A DNA stretch of 64,000 nt from Bacteroidales bacterium. GTDB taxonomy: Bacteria; Bacteroidota; Bacteroidia; Bacteroidales; UBA932. Within the stretch, counting starts at the first letter, position 1. Every line of letters starts with the position of its first letter. The DNA is taken from the NCBI GenBank assembly GCA_017548985.1, contig JAFYYW010000021.1, positions 103,015 to 167,014 of the forward strand, given 5' to 3'. The notes under the pieces were generated by a model that was given only the letters and a program-made list of their open reading frames with translations, had not been told where the DNA came from and searched no databases. Both the position numbers and the translations under genes were made by a program. Shown here piece after piece: positions 27,601 through 35,400 of this stretch.

Positions 27601-27925
27601 CTATCACTGGAGTGACGCCATCATTGCCGTCTTTTCCGTCTTTGCCGTTCTCACCATTCTTGATCCTTGCGATGTTGCCGTCGGAAAAGGCGATCAGGTA
27701 ACCGTTCTCGGTTTTTGTGACGGAGTTGATGGTCACCTTGGACTGAACCGCGTTGATAAGGGACTGAAGAGAGCCGATGTTTGAGTTCATCGAGGCGACA
27801 GTGCCTTCAAGATTGGCGATCTTCGCTTTCTGGGCGTTGACCTCGTCCCAGAGGCTGGTGTCGTCATACTTGCAACCTGCCAGCATGCATGCGAAAGGCA
27901 GGAGTAAAAGCAGTAATTTCTTCAT
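24698..27925 (-). CDS. Large surface lipoprotein: DUF4988-type N terminus, BACON and OB-fold-like domains, duplicated C-terminal domain
   Basis: 1075 residues. A type II signal (FACMLAGC) is followed by KYDD, an acidic surface-export-like signal. Next come a coiled coil (about 25-65; LWDEVNAQKAKIANLEG), a collagen-like GENGKDGKDGNDG stretch (about 90-103), Ig-like domains of the DUF4988/PL29 N-terminal type (about 105-300), two BACON domains (about 310-465; the second ends GNDITKTCTINQA), and two OB-fold-like domains (about 475-740). The C-terminal part carries two related domains that both open with the pattern QKxTSxxxxGxYLIV (about 745-905 and 920-1074). No catalytic domain is recognised; it probably binds glycans or host material at the cell surface. 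Monocistronic. Confidence 0.7.
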   Translation of the reverse strand: MKKLLLLLLPFACMLAGCKYDDTSLWDEVNAQKAKIANLEGTVASMNSNIGSLQSLINAVQSKVTINSVTKTENGYLIAFSDGNIARIKNGENGKDGKDGNDGVTPVIGAKADSDGNFYWTVNGSWLLDAAGKKVSTSNTPQVKIEDDQWMVSYDNGGTWTKVEGQGASATCVFEKVTTDPNNAIFTLGDGTVITVPLTNAAQKLQLIFDEKVFASMRNGELLSTAYTITAPEGAKVELETFESDGWTVKFYENDTRTGRISIKAPAKVTPTKILFLLTDDKGGSFIKIINIGLNESGKPVVQTEYTSDYQGGNLTIPIMSSTAEVDADWVKIVSVGDEVVVNVAQNESYDRRSAKVTLEDGTVVTITQITEDALILSKEVINIDGRRQLVAFVVNANIIVKANVTEGSDWLSVTPATRGLTEKIFTFTAKRNKTEAERTAKVEFSGNDITKTCTINQAVFEGDPSMDVAEAAASDEGEEIELKTSLMVAVTTDGYVVAGGGSYIFVQDASNAPQWAGDSVKFNATATKFNGLPALGSVSGYTTASEKNTVKVSGTDITKKINTYSTGVPTAVKVTGDLTLDNSGNYNLIVKGATKKVIVYKPANYTGLASYVGYNINLTGIYYGESDGAINIIAVSYTSNGVTMTEGDEVTVAQFISAARTDIKLKLTGTVSNYNQSNCRFDLTDETGTIYVYTVTNKSEWSSKIKNGSTVTLLGKYQYYEKESKHEVVDAQILSVSGGGSSTIVYNYQKATSVTSGKSYILVALDGSKAYVGKTITKNFGYIDDDNATDNNGVISMPSRSNEYVITSAANGYTIAQSDGKLLYQKGTYDSFNVDASPSEGQYWSISIASDGKATITNLSVNKYVQYSVNHTSFGSYATAQSGALAVYLYEYIGEGQGQGGGGDEPGGDIGEPVEGQVFQKVTSNLSDWSGEYLIVYEDGELALDGSQDNLKGTQQAPCVISVSISGNTIAATTTTTAATFTITKSGSVYTIKSKSGFPIGNTSDSNNLLCAKSGTYTNSISYDSSEGGVDIKATEGGSHLRFNNTNSGGFFRFYKDASYKNQQPIQLYKLVGE

Positions 27926-27977
27926 TTCGTTGTTATTAAATATGTCAGATATTGTGTGTTATCTAATGTAAAACATG

Positions 27978-27985
27978 CTAAATTA
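27978..27985 (-). promoter_or_regulatory. Possible promoter -7 box TAATTTAG of the large lipoprotein
   Basis: One mismatch to TAnnTTTG, with a TTG about 20 nt upstream on the minus strand; leader of about 50 nt. Weaker than the other boxes in the window. Confidence 0.3.
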
Positions 27986-28036
27986 GACAGAAACCGCGAG
28001 AGGAGCAAGCAAGGTCTCCCCTTTGGGGGAGAAAAG

Positions 28037-28059
28037 TTATCAACAAGGGTTGTTGATAA
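28037..28059. repeat. Perfect 10-bp inverted repeat with GGG spacer
   Basis: Arms TTATCAACAA (28037-28046) and TTGTTGATAA (28050-28059) are exact reverse complements around GGG. It lies between divergent genes, 57 nt before the aldolase ATG. No U-tract follows, so it is more likely a protein-binding site or an mRNA leader hairpin than a terminator. A second smaller hairpin (TCTCCCC / GGGGAGA) lies just upstream at about 28014-28031. Confidence 0.5.
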
Positions 28060-28115
28060 GACGTAACCTCCGATTAATGTGTTATATTCGCGTAAACCTT
28101 TTTTTTGAATATACC

Positions 28116-29141
28116 ATGTTGTCATTTGAGAGCGATTACACCGAGGGAGCTCATGAGAGTATCATCCGCCGCCTCGCCCAGACCAATTTGGAGCAGACTC
28201 CCGGCTATGGTCTTGATCCGTATTCCGAAAGCGCTAAAGATAAGATAAGGCAGACCTTCGGGATCCCTGAAGCCGATGTGTTCTTCCTTGTGGGTGGCAC
28301 CCAGACCAATTCGACGGTCATCGCCTCTATGCTCCGGGATTATGAAGGGGTTATCGCTGTCAGGACCGGTCATATCGGCGTGCATGAGAGCGGTGCTGTG
28401 GAGTACACGGGGCATAAGGTCCTTACACTTCCGGATCATGACGGCAAGATGGACGCCGGAGAGCTTGAGGATTATCTGAAGGCTTTTTACGCTGACGGTA
28501 CTTATGAGCACATGGTGATTCCGGGAATGGTTTATATCTCTTTCCCGACAGAGTACGGGACGATATATTCCAAGGCGGAGCTTGAGGCGATACATTCTGT
28601 CTGCCAGAGTTACTCGATGCCTCTTTTCGTCGATGGCGCCAGACTCGGCTATGGCCTTATGAGTGAGGCTAATGATATTGATGTCAAAGAATTGCCAAAA
28701 CTGTGCGACGTGTTTTACGTTGGTGGGACAAAGGTCGGAGCCCTTTTCGGCGAGGCTGTTGTTTTCCCGAAAGGGAACGCTCCGGCACATTTCTTCACCA
28801 CGATCAAGCAGCACGGCGCCTTGATGGCGAAAGGCAGGATGCTTGGGCTCCAGTTCGACACCCTTTTCACTGACGGTCTGTATTTCAAGATCGCCCGTCA
28901 TGCCGATGAGATGGCGTCCAGGCTCAAGGGAATATTCCTGGAGAAGGGGTATGAGATATTCATAGATTCTCCCACCAATCAGCAGTTCTTCGTTATGACC
29001 CGTGGCAGGGCGGCCGAACTCCATACGAAGGTCCGGTTCGAGGATTGGTGCCCGGTTGACGAGGATAGGATCGCCGTCCGGTTTGTCACCAGTTGGGCGA
29101 CTCCTGAAGAGAATGTCCAGGCCCTTCGGGATATCTTATAA
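28116..29141 (+). CDS. ltaE: Low-specificity threonine aldolase (PLP-dependent)
   Basis: 341 residues from the ATG at 28116 (MLSFESDYTEGAHE); 31 upstream in-frame codons run through the inverted repeat and are not family sequence. It is a fold-type I PLP enzyme: FLVGGTQTNST (about 56-66), VDGARLGYGL with the cofactor-contacting Asp (about 170), and the PLP-lysine motif YVGGTKVGALFGEA (about 200-213). It cleaves threonine or allo-threonine to glycine and acetaldehyde. The next gene begins 9 nt downstream. Confidence 0.93.
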   Translation: MLSFESDYTEGAHESIIRRLAQTNLEQTPGYGLDPYSESAKDKIRQTFGIPEADVFFLVGGTQTNSTVIASMLRDYEGVIAVRTGHIGVHESGAVEYTGHKVLTLPDHDGKMDAGELEDYLKAFYADGTYEHMVIPGMVYISFPTEYGTIYSKAELEAIHSVCQSYSMPLFVDGARLGYGLMSEANDIDVKELPKLCDVFYVGGTKVGALFGEAVVFPKGNAPAHFFTTIKQHGALMAKGRMLGLQFDTLFTDGLYFKIARHADEMASRLKGIFLEKGYEIFIDSPTNQQFFVMTRGRAAELHTKVRFEDWCPVDEDRIAVRFVTSWATPEENVQALRDIL

Positions 29142-29150
29142 GGCTTTTTT

Positions 29151-30266
29151 ATGTACGGGCATTTAAGAGAAGATCGTTGGAAAGAGGCCGTTCGCCGGTT
29201 GAGGACTCATTTTGAACGGGAGCTTTCCGATGCTGAAGACTGTTATCTTGACCTCGGGGGCGTCAAGACTGTGCGCCTGGTTGTAGCCGATCCTGAGGCT
29301 TGGAATATGATACGCCGGGAACTCGGTTGGGTGGTAACCGATCCTGTTGCCTCGCCAGACGCCTCGATCACCCTTCTCAAGTATGATTCTCCCAAGGATT
29401 TCTTCCGTGACGCGATGGGTTTGCCATTCATCCATAGCGAGGAAGCAAGGTTTGAGACAATCTGCCTTATACCGGAAAACGGGGAAGACGGAAAGCTTTT
29501 CCCCACGGCGCAATACAACAGGGATGACCAGACGGTCCATCTTCGGGATGATAACTCATATTATTATGTGACAAAGAGTTACAGACCAGAGGACTGGATA
29601 AATGAAGGTCATGTTTTCGTCCAGATGCTCTTCCGCATACTCAATACGGAACCTTCAACTTGTCTTGTCCATGGCGCTTGTGTTGGAGCCGGGGGACATG
29701 GTATCCTGATGTGCGCGAGGGGGAACATGGGGAAGTCGACTTTAGCTGTGACCTCCATGCTTAACGGAATGGAATACGTTTCAGAAGACTATCTGATTCT
29801 TTCGCGGGCTAACCCCGAGGGAGAGTTGAGAGCCTCCCCGATATATTCGATAATCACTTTGTCACCAAGGATGTACAATGTGTTGTACGAGAAGATGGAC
29901 AAAGCCCGGTTTGTCGGAATCAGTCATTTCAAAGGGAAATATGTGTTTGACATGTCAGCCTACTCGGACAGGCTGCGCCGGGATTATCCGATCCGGGCTT
30001 GTGTCTTTCCAGAGATAAATCTTTCGGCCATGGAACCGGCTGTGGAACTGGTTTCCGGCTCGGAGAAGAGCCGGGCCATCACCCAAATCGCCCATTCAAC
30101 CATTTTCCAGATGTGGAGCTCCGGCTTGATAAGAGAGCAGCAGGACGCGAAGACTATCCTCAAGATTATCGGCATGGTCAGGGATCTGCCTTTTTATAGG
30201 ATAACCTTAACCACTGATCTGGACGCCAACTCCGGATGTCTTAGGAAATTGGTGTCATCGTTATGA
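29151..30266 (+). CDS. HPr-kinase-like P-loop protein of unknown function
   Basis: 371 residues, soluble. The N-terminal half (about 1-165) has no recognised domain. The C-terminal half begins with LVHGACVGAGGHGILMCA and a P-loop-like RGNMGKSTLA (about 188-198), then a VSEDYL segment (about 210), the pattern of the HprK/PEP-carboxykinase-like fold often annotated as serine kinase in Bacteroidota. The spacing G-x-x-G-K-S departs by one residue from HprK G-x-G-K-S. Such proteins occur next to polysaccharide-export or peptide-modification loci. Here an ABC-2 permease follows 82 nt later. The substrate is unknown and no HPr homologue is adjacent. Confidence 0.55.
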   Translation: MYGHLREDRWKEAVRRLRTHFERELSDAEDCYLDLGGVKTVRLVVADPEAWNMIRRELGWVVTDPVASPDASITLLKYDSPKDFFRDAMGLPFIHSEEARFETICLIPENGEDGKLFPTAQYNRDDQTVHLRDDNSYYYVTKSYRPEDWINEGHVFVQMLFRILNTEPSTCLVHGACVGAGGHGILMCARGNMGKSTLAVTSMLNGMEYVSEDYLILSRANPEGELRASPIYSIITLSPRMYNVLYEKMDKARFVGISHFKGKYVFDMSAYSDRLRRDYPIRACVFPEINLSAMEPAVELVSGSEKSRAITQIAHSTIFQMWSSGLIREQQDAKTILKIIGMVRDLPFYRITLTTDLDANSGCLRKLVSSL

Positions 30267-30348
30267 CTTGATAAACAGTCATCGTATTGACTGGCTCCGA
30301 GTTTTTTTGTTATGTTAGAAAGTCACATTATCGGCAATGATTTAAAAG

Positions 30349-31191
30349 ATGTCTAAAGACTGGGACCTTGTCATAAAACCCGAGAAACGTCTCCTTGATG
30401 TTGACTTGAAAGGGATCTGGCGGTATCGCGACTTGTGGTACATGTATGTAAAGCGCGACATCGTCACCGTTTACAAGCAGACCATCCTTGGCCCGTTATG
30501 GTTCTTTATCCAGCCGATATTCACGACTGTCATGTATATGTTCGTGTTCGGCGGGTTGGCCGGCATTTCCACCGATGGTGCCCCACAGCCTCTGTTTTAC
30601 CTTTCCGGCATCATGCTGTGGAACTATTTCAGCGAATGCTTTAATGGGGCTTCCAACACATTCACCGCGAATGCGGGCATATTCGGTAAGGTATATTTCC
30701 CGAGGCTGGTTGTCCCGCTCGCGTCCTTGACATCGAACCTGGTGAAAATGCTGATCCAGTTGCTGCTATTCGTGGCGGTATATATCTACTTTGTCGCCAC
30801 AGGCACTCCTTTGTCTTTGAACGCCGCGGCCTTCCTGTTCCCGTTCCTGGTGTTTCTCCTGGCCTTCCATGCCCTCTCCTGGGGCCTGATAGTGTCGTCC
30901 TTGACTTCGAAATACCGCGACCTTAAGTATCTGGTGAGTTTCGGGCTGCAGCTTTTCATGTACGCCACACCTATCATCTACCCCTTGAGCGCCGCCGGGG
31001 ACAAGTATCGCTGGGCTCTGGAGTTGAATCCCTTGACTCCGGTTTTCGAGGCATTCAAGTATGGTTTCCTGGGTTGCGGCTCTCTCTCTTGGGGAGGTCT
31101 CCTTTACAGTACGGTCTTTATGATGGTCGCCCTGTTCTTCTCGATCATCATTTTCAACAGGGTCGAGCGTAATTTCATGGACACGGTATGA
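30349..31191 (+). CDS. ABC-2 transporter permease, polysaccharide export (Wzm/KpsM type)
   Basis: 280 residues with six hydrophobic segments. The N-terminal cytoplasmic part WRYRDLWYMYVKRDIVTVYKQTILGPLWFFIQP (residues about 25-57, key YKQTILGPLW) is the usual Wzm/RfbA opening, and SLTSKYRDLKYLVSFGLQ plus ATPIIYPLS are ABC-2 landmarks. It would carry a lipid-linked polysaccharide across the inner membrane together with an ATPase. No ATPase gene is next to it: the following gene is a sugar-nucleotide decarboxylase. Its stop codon overlaps the ATG of a 17-codon ORF in the ATGA arrangement usual for wzm-wzt. Confidence 0.88.
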   Translation: MSKDWDLVIKPEKRLLDVDLKGIWRYRDLWYMYVKRDIVTVYKQTILGPLWFFIQPIFTTVMYMFVFGGLAGISTDGAPQPLFYLSGIMLWNYFSECFNGASNTFTANAGIFGKVYFPRLVVPLASLTSNLVKMLIQLLLFVAVYIYFVATGTPLSLNAAAFLFPFLVFLLAFHALSWGLIVSSLTSKYRDLKYLVSFGLQLFMYATPIIYPLSAAGDKYRWALELNPLTPVFEAFKYGFLGCGSLSWGGLLYSTVFMMVALFFSIIIFNRVERNFMDTV

Positions 31192-31241
31192 GCGCCATTC
31201 CGGTGCGGTACAGGTTAAGATTCCAAGCTGTCTTCACATGA
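31188..31241 (+). pseudogene. 17-codon ORF in the wzt position, possible remnant of the transporter ATPase
   Basis: The ORF starts at the ATG overlapping the permease stop (ATGA) and reads [17 protein letters not shown] then TGA. Wzt-type ATPases commonly open with MS-x-AI-x-V and reach a YRL motif a few residues later, so MSAI, V and YRL look like what would remain after an internal deletion. The resemblance is short and could be chance. The remaining 25 nt up to the next ATG show nothing else. Confidence 0.25.
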
Positions 31242-31266
31242 TATTCAAAGTATACAAAATACATTT

Positions 31267-32202
31267 ATGAAACAGATTCTTGTGACCGGAGGGGCCGGGT
31301 TTATCGGCTCCCATCTTTGCGAGAGACTTGTCAAGGAGGGTAACGCTGTTATTTGTCTTGACAATTTTTATAGTGGATCCAAAGAGAATATCTGGCATCT
31401 TATCGGCCATCCAGGATTTGAGCTGGTGAGGCACGATGTGACTCAACCATACAGGGTGGAGGTGGATGAGATATATAATCTCGCGTGCCCCGCTTCTCCG
31501 GTATATTACCAAAACGATCCGATCCAGACCACCAAGACATCCGTCTTCGGGACTTTCCATATGCTCGGCTTGGCCAAAAGGACGAAGGCCAGGATATTAC
31601 AGGCTTCGACCTCTGAGGTTTACGGTGATCCCTTGGAGCATCCTCAGGAGGAGAGTTATTGGGGGAATGTCAACCCGATAGGCATACGTTCCTGTTACGA
31701 TGAAGGGAAAAGGTGTGCGGAGTCTCTGTGCTTTGACTACCATAGGATTCATGATGTGGACGTTAAAGTCATAAGGATTTTCAACACGTATGGTCCCAGA
31801 ATGGCGGTAAACGATGGACGTGTGGTTTCTAATTTCGTGGTCCAGGCTCTCCGTGGTGAGGATATCACCATCTACGGCGACGGAAGCCAGTCAAGGTCGT
31901 TCCAATACGTTTCGGATCTTGTGGAAGGAATGATCAGGATGATGGCGTCTCCTGAAGGTTTCACCGGCCCGGTCAATCTTGGAAATCCTGCTGAGTTCAC
32001 CATTATCGAGCTGGCTGAGAAGGTTCTGTCTAAAGTGGGAGGCAGAAGCAAGATTGTTTTCAAACCGCTTCCTCAAGACGATCCCAAGATGCGTCGCCCG
32101 GATACTTCCTTGGCAAAGAAAGTATTGGGATGGGAGCCTGAAGTGTCTCTGGATGACGGGTTGGATGAAGTTATCAACTATTTCCGGTCAAAGCTGGGAT
32201 AG
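31267..32202 (+). CDS. uxs: UDP-glucuronate decarboxylase (UDP-xylose synthase), extended SDR
   Basis: 311 residues. NAD-binding [15 protein letters not shown] (about 7-21), [12 protein letters not shown] (about 77-88), the catalytic Ser/Thr region STSEVYGDP and the Tyr-Lys pair in SCYDEGKR (about 142-149) are diagnostic of UXS, as is [10 protein letters not shown]. It makes UDP-xylose from UDP-glucuronic acid for polysaccharides. It lies 75 nt after the permease and may belong to a surface-polysaccharide locus of which only part is present. Confidence 0.93.
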   Translation: MKQILVTGGAGFIGSHLCERLVKEGNAVICLDNFYSGSKENIWHLIGHPGFELVRHDVTQPYRVEVDEIYNLACPASPVYYQNDPIQTTKTSVFGTFHMLGLAKRTKARILQASTSEVYGDPLEHPQEESYWGNVNPIGIRSCYDEGKRCAESLCFDYHRIHDVDVKVIRIFNTYGPRMAVNDGRVVSNFVVQALRGEDITIYGDGSQSRSFQYVSDLVEGMIRMMASPEGFTGPVNLGNPAEFTIIELAEKVLSKVGGRSKIVFKPLPQDDPKMRRPDTSLAKKVLGWEPEVSLDDGLDEVINYFRSKLG

Positions 32203-32271
32203 TGTGGGGATCCATAATGATCGTTTATATCCACCCTCCACTTTTATTATAGAGAAGATAAAAAAATCTGC

Positions 32272-32279
32272 TATATTTG
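32272..32279 (+). promoter_or_regulatory. Promoter -7 box TATATTTG of tRNA-Leu
   Basis: Exact TAnnTTTG match ending 11 nt before the first base of the mature tRNA, a normal distance for a tRNA promoter in this phylum. Confidence 0.65.
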
Positions 32280-32290
32280 CAGTCCCGTCC

Positions 32291-32370
32291 GCGAGTGTGT
32301 TGGAATTGGTAGACAAGCCAGACTTAGGATCTGGTGCTTAGGCGTATGGGTTCGAGTCCCTTCACTCGCA
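32291..32370 (+). tRNA. tRNA-Leu (anticodon UAG)
   Basis: Acceptor stem GCGAGTG / CACTCGC with discriminator A at 32370; the anticodon stem CCAGA / TCTGG encloses CTTAGGA, giving anticodon TAG, which reads CUN leucine codons. The T arm contains GGTTCGAGTCC. The longer variable arm (around TGCTTAGGCGTA) marks a class II tRNA. The 3' CCA is not encoded. Length 80 nt. Confidence 0.95.
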
Positions 32371-32372
32371 CG

Positions 32373-32398
32373 AAAGACCGTCATTGTGGCGGTCTTTT
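32373..32398 (+). terminator. Terminator after tRNA-Leu
   Basis: Stem AAAGACCG / CGGTCTTT (32373-32380 and 32390-32397) with a 9-nt loop and short T-run, immediately before the convergent end of the AsmA-like gene. Confidence 0.7.
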
Positions 32399-32399
32399 G

Positions 32400-32424
32400 T
32401 CATTCTGAGCGAGGCGAAGAATCT
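32400..32424. repeat. Dispersed GAAGAATCT-type repeat overlapping the end of the AsmA-like gene
   Basis: The 25 bases read TCATTCTGAGCG, then AGGCGAAGAATCT. This matches a short repeat that I recognise from many bacterial genomes (usual core TCTGAGCGAAGCGAAGAATCT-like; here AGG replaces AAG). On the minus strand it encodes the last residues DSSPRSE and the TGA stop of the AsmA-like protein. Confidence 0.6.
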
Positions 32425-35400
32425 TTTTCCTCCACCGCTTCCAGTTCCTTTACTTCCTTCTCTGACAGATCCTCGGTCAGGTCAGACGAGTATGCGACCT
32501 CGGCCTTTTTCTCCTCGATCGCTTGCTGGGCCTCCTCATTACGTCTTATCGCGTGTTCGATGCCTCGGTCGAAGATGTTGTGGATCGAACTGACCAGGTT
32601 GAGCCGGAGGCCGTCGATCTCATCATCGAAAAGAGGAATCTTCGTGCTTTTGAACTTGGCCTTTCCAAGTTTCCATCTCCAGTCAGCGAAATTACCCCCG
32701 AGATTGACTCCGAACCGGAACGGGATAGGGGACTTGAGAGCGGCCACATGGTATTTGAAATTCTGGTCGAAGCCTTGCAACCCGTCCAGGGCAAGAGTGT
32801 ACCTGTCCACTTTCAGGATGAACGGGAATACCTCCAGCTGATTCTCCTTGACTATTCCCCTTACCGACATCTTATCGATATAGCTGGAGTCCCTGTCCTT
32901 GAATCTCAGGGTTTTACGCAGTTTGTCAAGACCCTCGCTCTCAGAGAGAGTCAAGTCTTTCCCATCTATTTTCACCATTCCGTTAAGGGTCGGCAGCATG
33001 ATGTTCATGGCCGTGTCTATGGACGCTGTGGCGGCAAGCTCGCAGTCCAGCATCCCGGAGAAGGCCTTGAGCATAGGGACGATGCTGTCGACAGCGGGGA
33101 AGAGCTGGATGACCTTCTCGGCGGTAATATTGGAAAACATCAGGTCGAAACCTGTCGTGATGTCCTGCTTGCTGCGTGTGGCGTAGAAGCCCTCCATGAA
33201 GACTTCGCCCATGTTGGTCATTGCCAGGGTGTTTGACACCTGGAGGCACCTGTCCTTCATCTCCAGGTCGGCGGAGGCGAAGGAGGTCTCGAGATCTGAA
33301 TATCGGATCGTGCCGGCCTGGACATTGACTTTGGCGTTGAGGTTGCCGGGAACCACGATAAGGGAAGACAGCGATACGGAATCAGCCGCGGCTTCTTCTT
33401 TAACCACCTCCATATATTCGTTATCATCGACCCCGGACAAGGCGGCATTGCCTTCGGGAGGGGTGAACTGCCTTCCGGCGTTGATCGCGAGCAGGAGCTC
33501 ATCAACATCAATGGTGTCAGAGCTCAGTCTCAGGTCGAGGTTCAACATTCCTCTTCCGGACGACAAGGCTCTCCGGAGGCCGGACAATGTGCCTCTCGCG
33601 GATATGTCTGACGAGCCGGAGCGCAGAGTCAGGCTGGAAAGGTCTATCTGGTTGTTGGTGAATTTGCCCTCAAGCCCGGCCAAACTGTTTTCCAAAGGCA
33701 TGTAGGGGGTGATGACTTTCCCGTTCCCGACCGAAAGGTTTCCGGATATATTCCATTCCCGAATGAATTTGGAGAATGATTCTCCGAGGCTGATACGGAT
33801 GTCTTTCTTATCGAAGTCTCTTTCGTGAGCTGGTCGGATAGGGCGCCTTTGACCAAGAGAGTCCCTGCGAGGCCTCCTCCCTTCGGCGAATCCAGGGCCG
33901 CGATTCTGTCGTGACGATTTCACAGGGCTGGCGGTGACGGCCAAGGCGGCATCCTCCATGGAATACCTGTTCACACTCTCCCTGACGAATATCCTCTTGT
34001 TCTGGCTGCTGATGTTAAGGTAAGGAGTATTCTCACCATCTTTTGGCGCCTGATAAAGCTTGTACGTGTTCATGGACTCTCTCACCCCAACGAAGCAGGA
34101 GTCAAGATCCATCATTCCGATAGATGTGATGTCGATTCGTCCGGTCAGGGGGTGACGGTTCTTTGTCCCTTTGACTGTCTCTTCGGAATTGCGAGCGGTC
34201 AATCTGATTCCTCTGCCCCTGAAATATGTGGAAGGCCCGTATTGCGCCGACAGGCTGTCAACGGAGGCGGTCAACCCCACATGTTTTGAGGATGAGTCGG
34301 AAGGTGATGTCTTGGATAAGGGACCTAATGAGACAGCGGTGCGGCCAAGGAATGCGGATAGAGAGTCCCCGAACGCCCGGATCCTGATCCCGGGACTTGT
34401 CAGGGAACCTTGTAGACCGATCTTGTCAAAATTATAGAGATCCAGTTGGGAAAGCCTGAAACTGCCTTTCAAATACCCGTTCAGGTTGCCTCTGGCCCGT
34501 ATGTCTGTCCCTTCTGGCAAGAATCTCATCAAAGAGTCAAGGACAAGGTGCAGGCGGCTGTCTACCTTAAGCAAAGGATCTCCGTTCAGCAAATCCTCAG
34601 AGGACCCTTTGAGCTCTACATCAGCCCCCTTGATCTTCAGACATAAATCTGGAACCTCGGCCGAGAGAATCCCGTCACGGATGTATGCCGTGGCGTCCAG
34701 ATCGAACCGGCCTTTCTCATCCAGCCCCTTCCAGGCTATCTTGGAATCCGGGACAAAGGCATGTACGGTCAGTTCCGGCAACTTGCCTGTCTTCGGGTTG
34801 TAGAAACCGTCACAGTCGGCGTCCAAGGAAAGCCTGGCATCCGTGTCCAATTTCTTGAGTATAGGGAAATTCTCTCCGAAATATTTGGTCACGTCCTTCA
34901 CCGGCTCATCGTCCATGGCGGCCGAGGCCTTGATGTAAATGCTGTCGGCTGACATGTCGACCATGCCGTCGGCTTGGAGGTCCAGCATTGCCAAGGATGC
35001 CTTTAAATCCTTGACAGAGAACACCTTCCTGTCGAAGTCCGGGAATACCTCAGATTGGATTTTTACAGGCAGGTCCATCTTCCCCGTGGAGACCATGTCA
35101 AGTGAGATCCTCGAGTCCAGATCAATCCCGTAGTGGTCTCGGAGGTTGTTAATTGTCAAGTGGTCCACGCTCACGGCGGCGGCGATGGAATCCGGATAGT
35201 TCTTATATTCAACAAAGGGTGATTTCTCCAGGCTTACCTTCCCGACAGATATCGGAGGCAACGCGAAGGACGATGTGTCCTCGCTGGAAGGTATCTTGAT
35301 AATGTCCCAACTGGCTCTGGTCGAGTCGTATTGGTGGAGGAATATCCTGGGGTGCTCCAGGATGGCGTGCCTGACCTTGACCTTGCCTCTCAGAGCCTCC

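Noticed and set aside
28037..28059. Inverted TTATCAACA motifs as DnaA boxes or an origin
   Set aside because: Only two non-consensus copies, no AT-rich unwinding region, and no dnaA, gyrB or other origin-linked genes nearby.
28023..28115. 31-codon N-terminal extension of threonine aldolase
   Set aside because: It lies in the palindromic intergenic region and does not resemble aldolase sequence; the family starts at MLSFESDY.
30276..30309. CAGTCA/TGACTG hairpin followed by a T-run as a terminator before the permease gene
   Set aside because: The stem is only 6 bp and the T-run begins 9 nt after it, so termination is doubtful; left unannotated.
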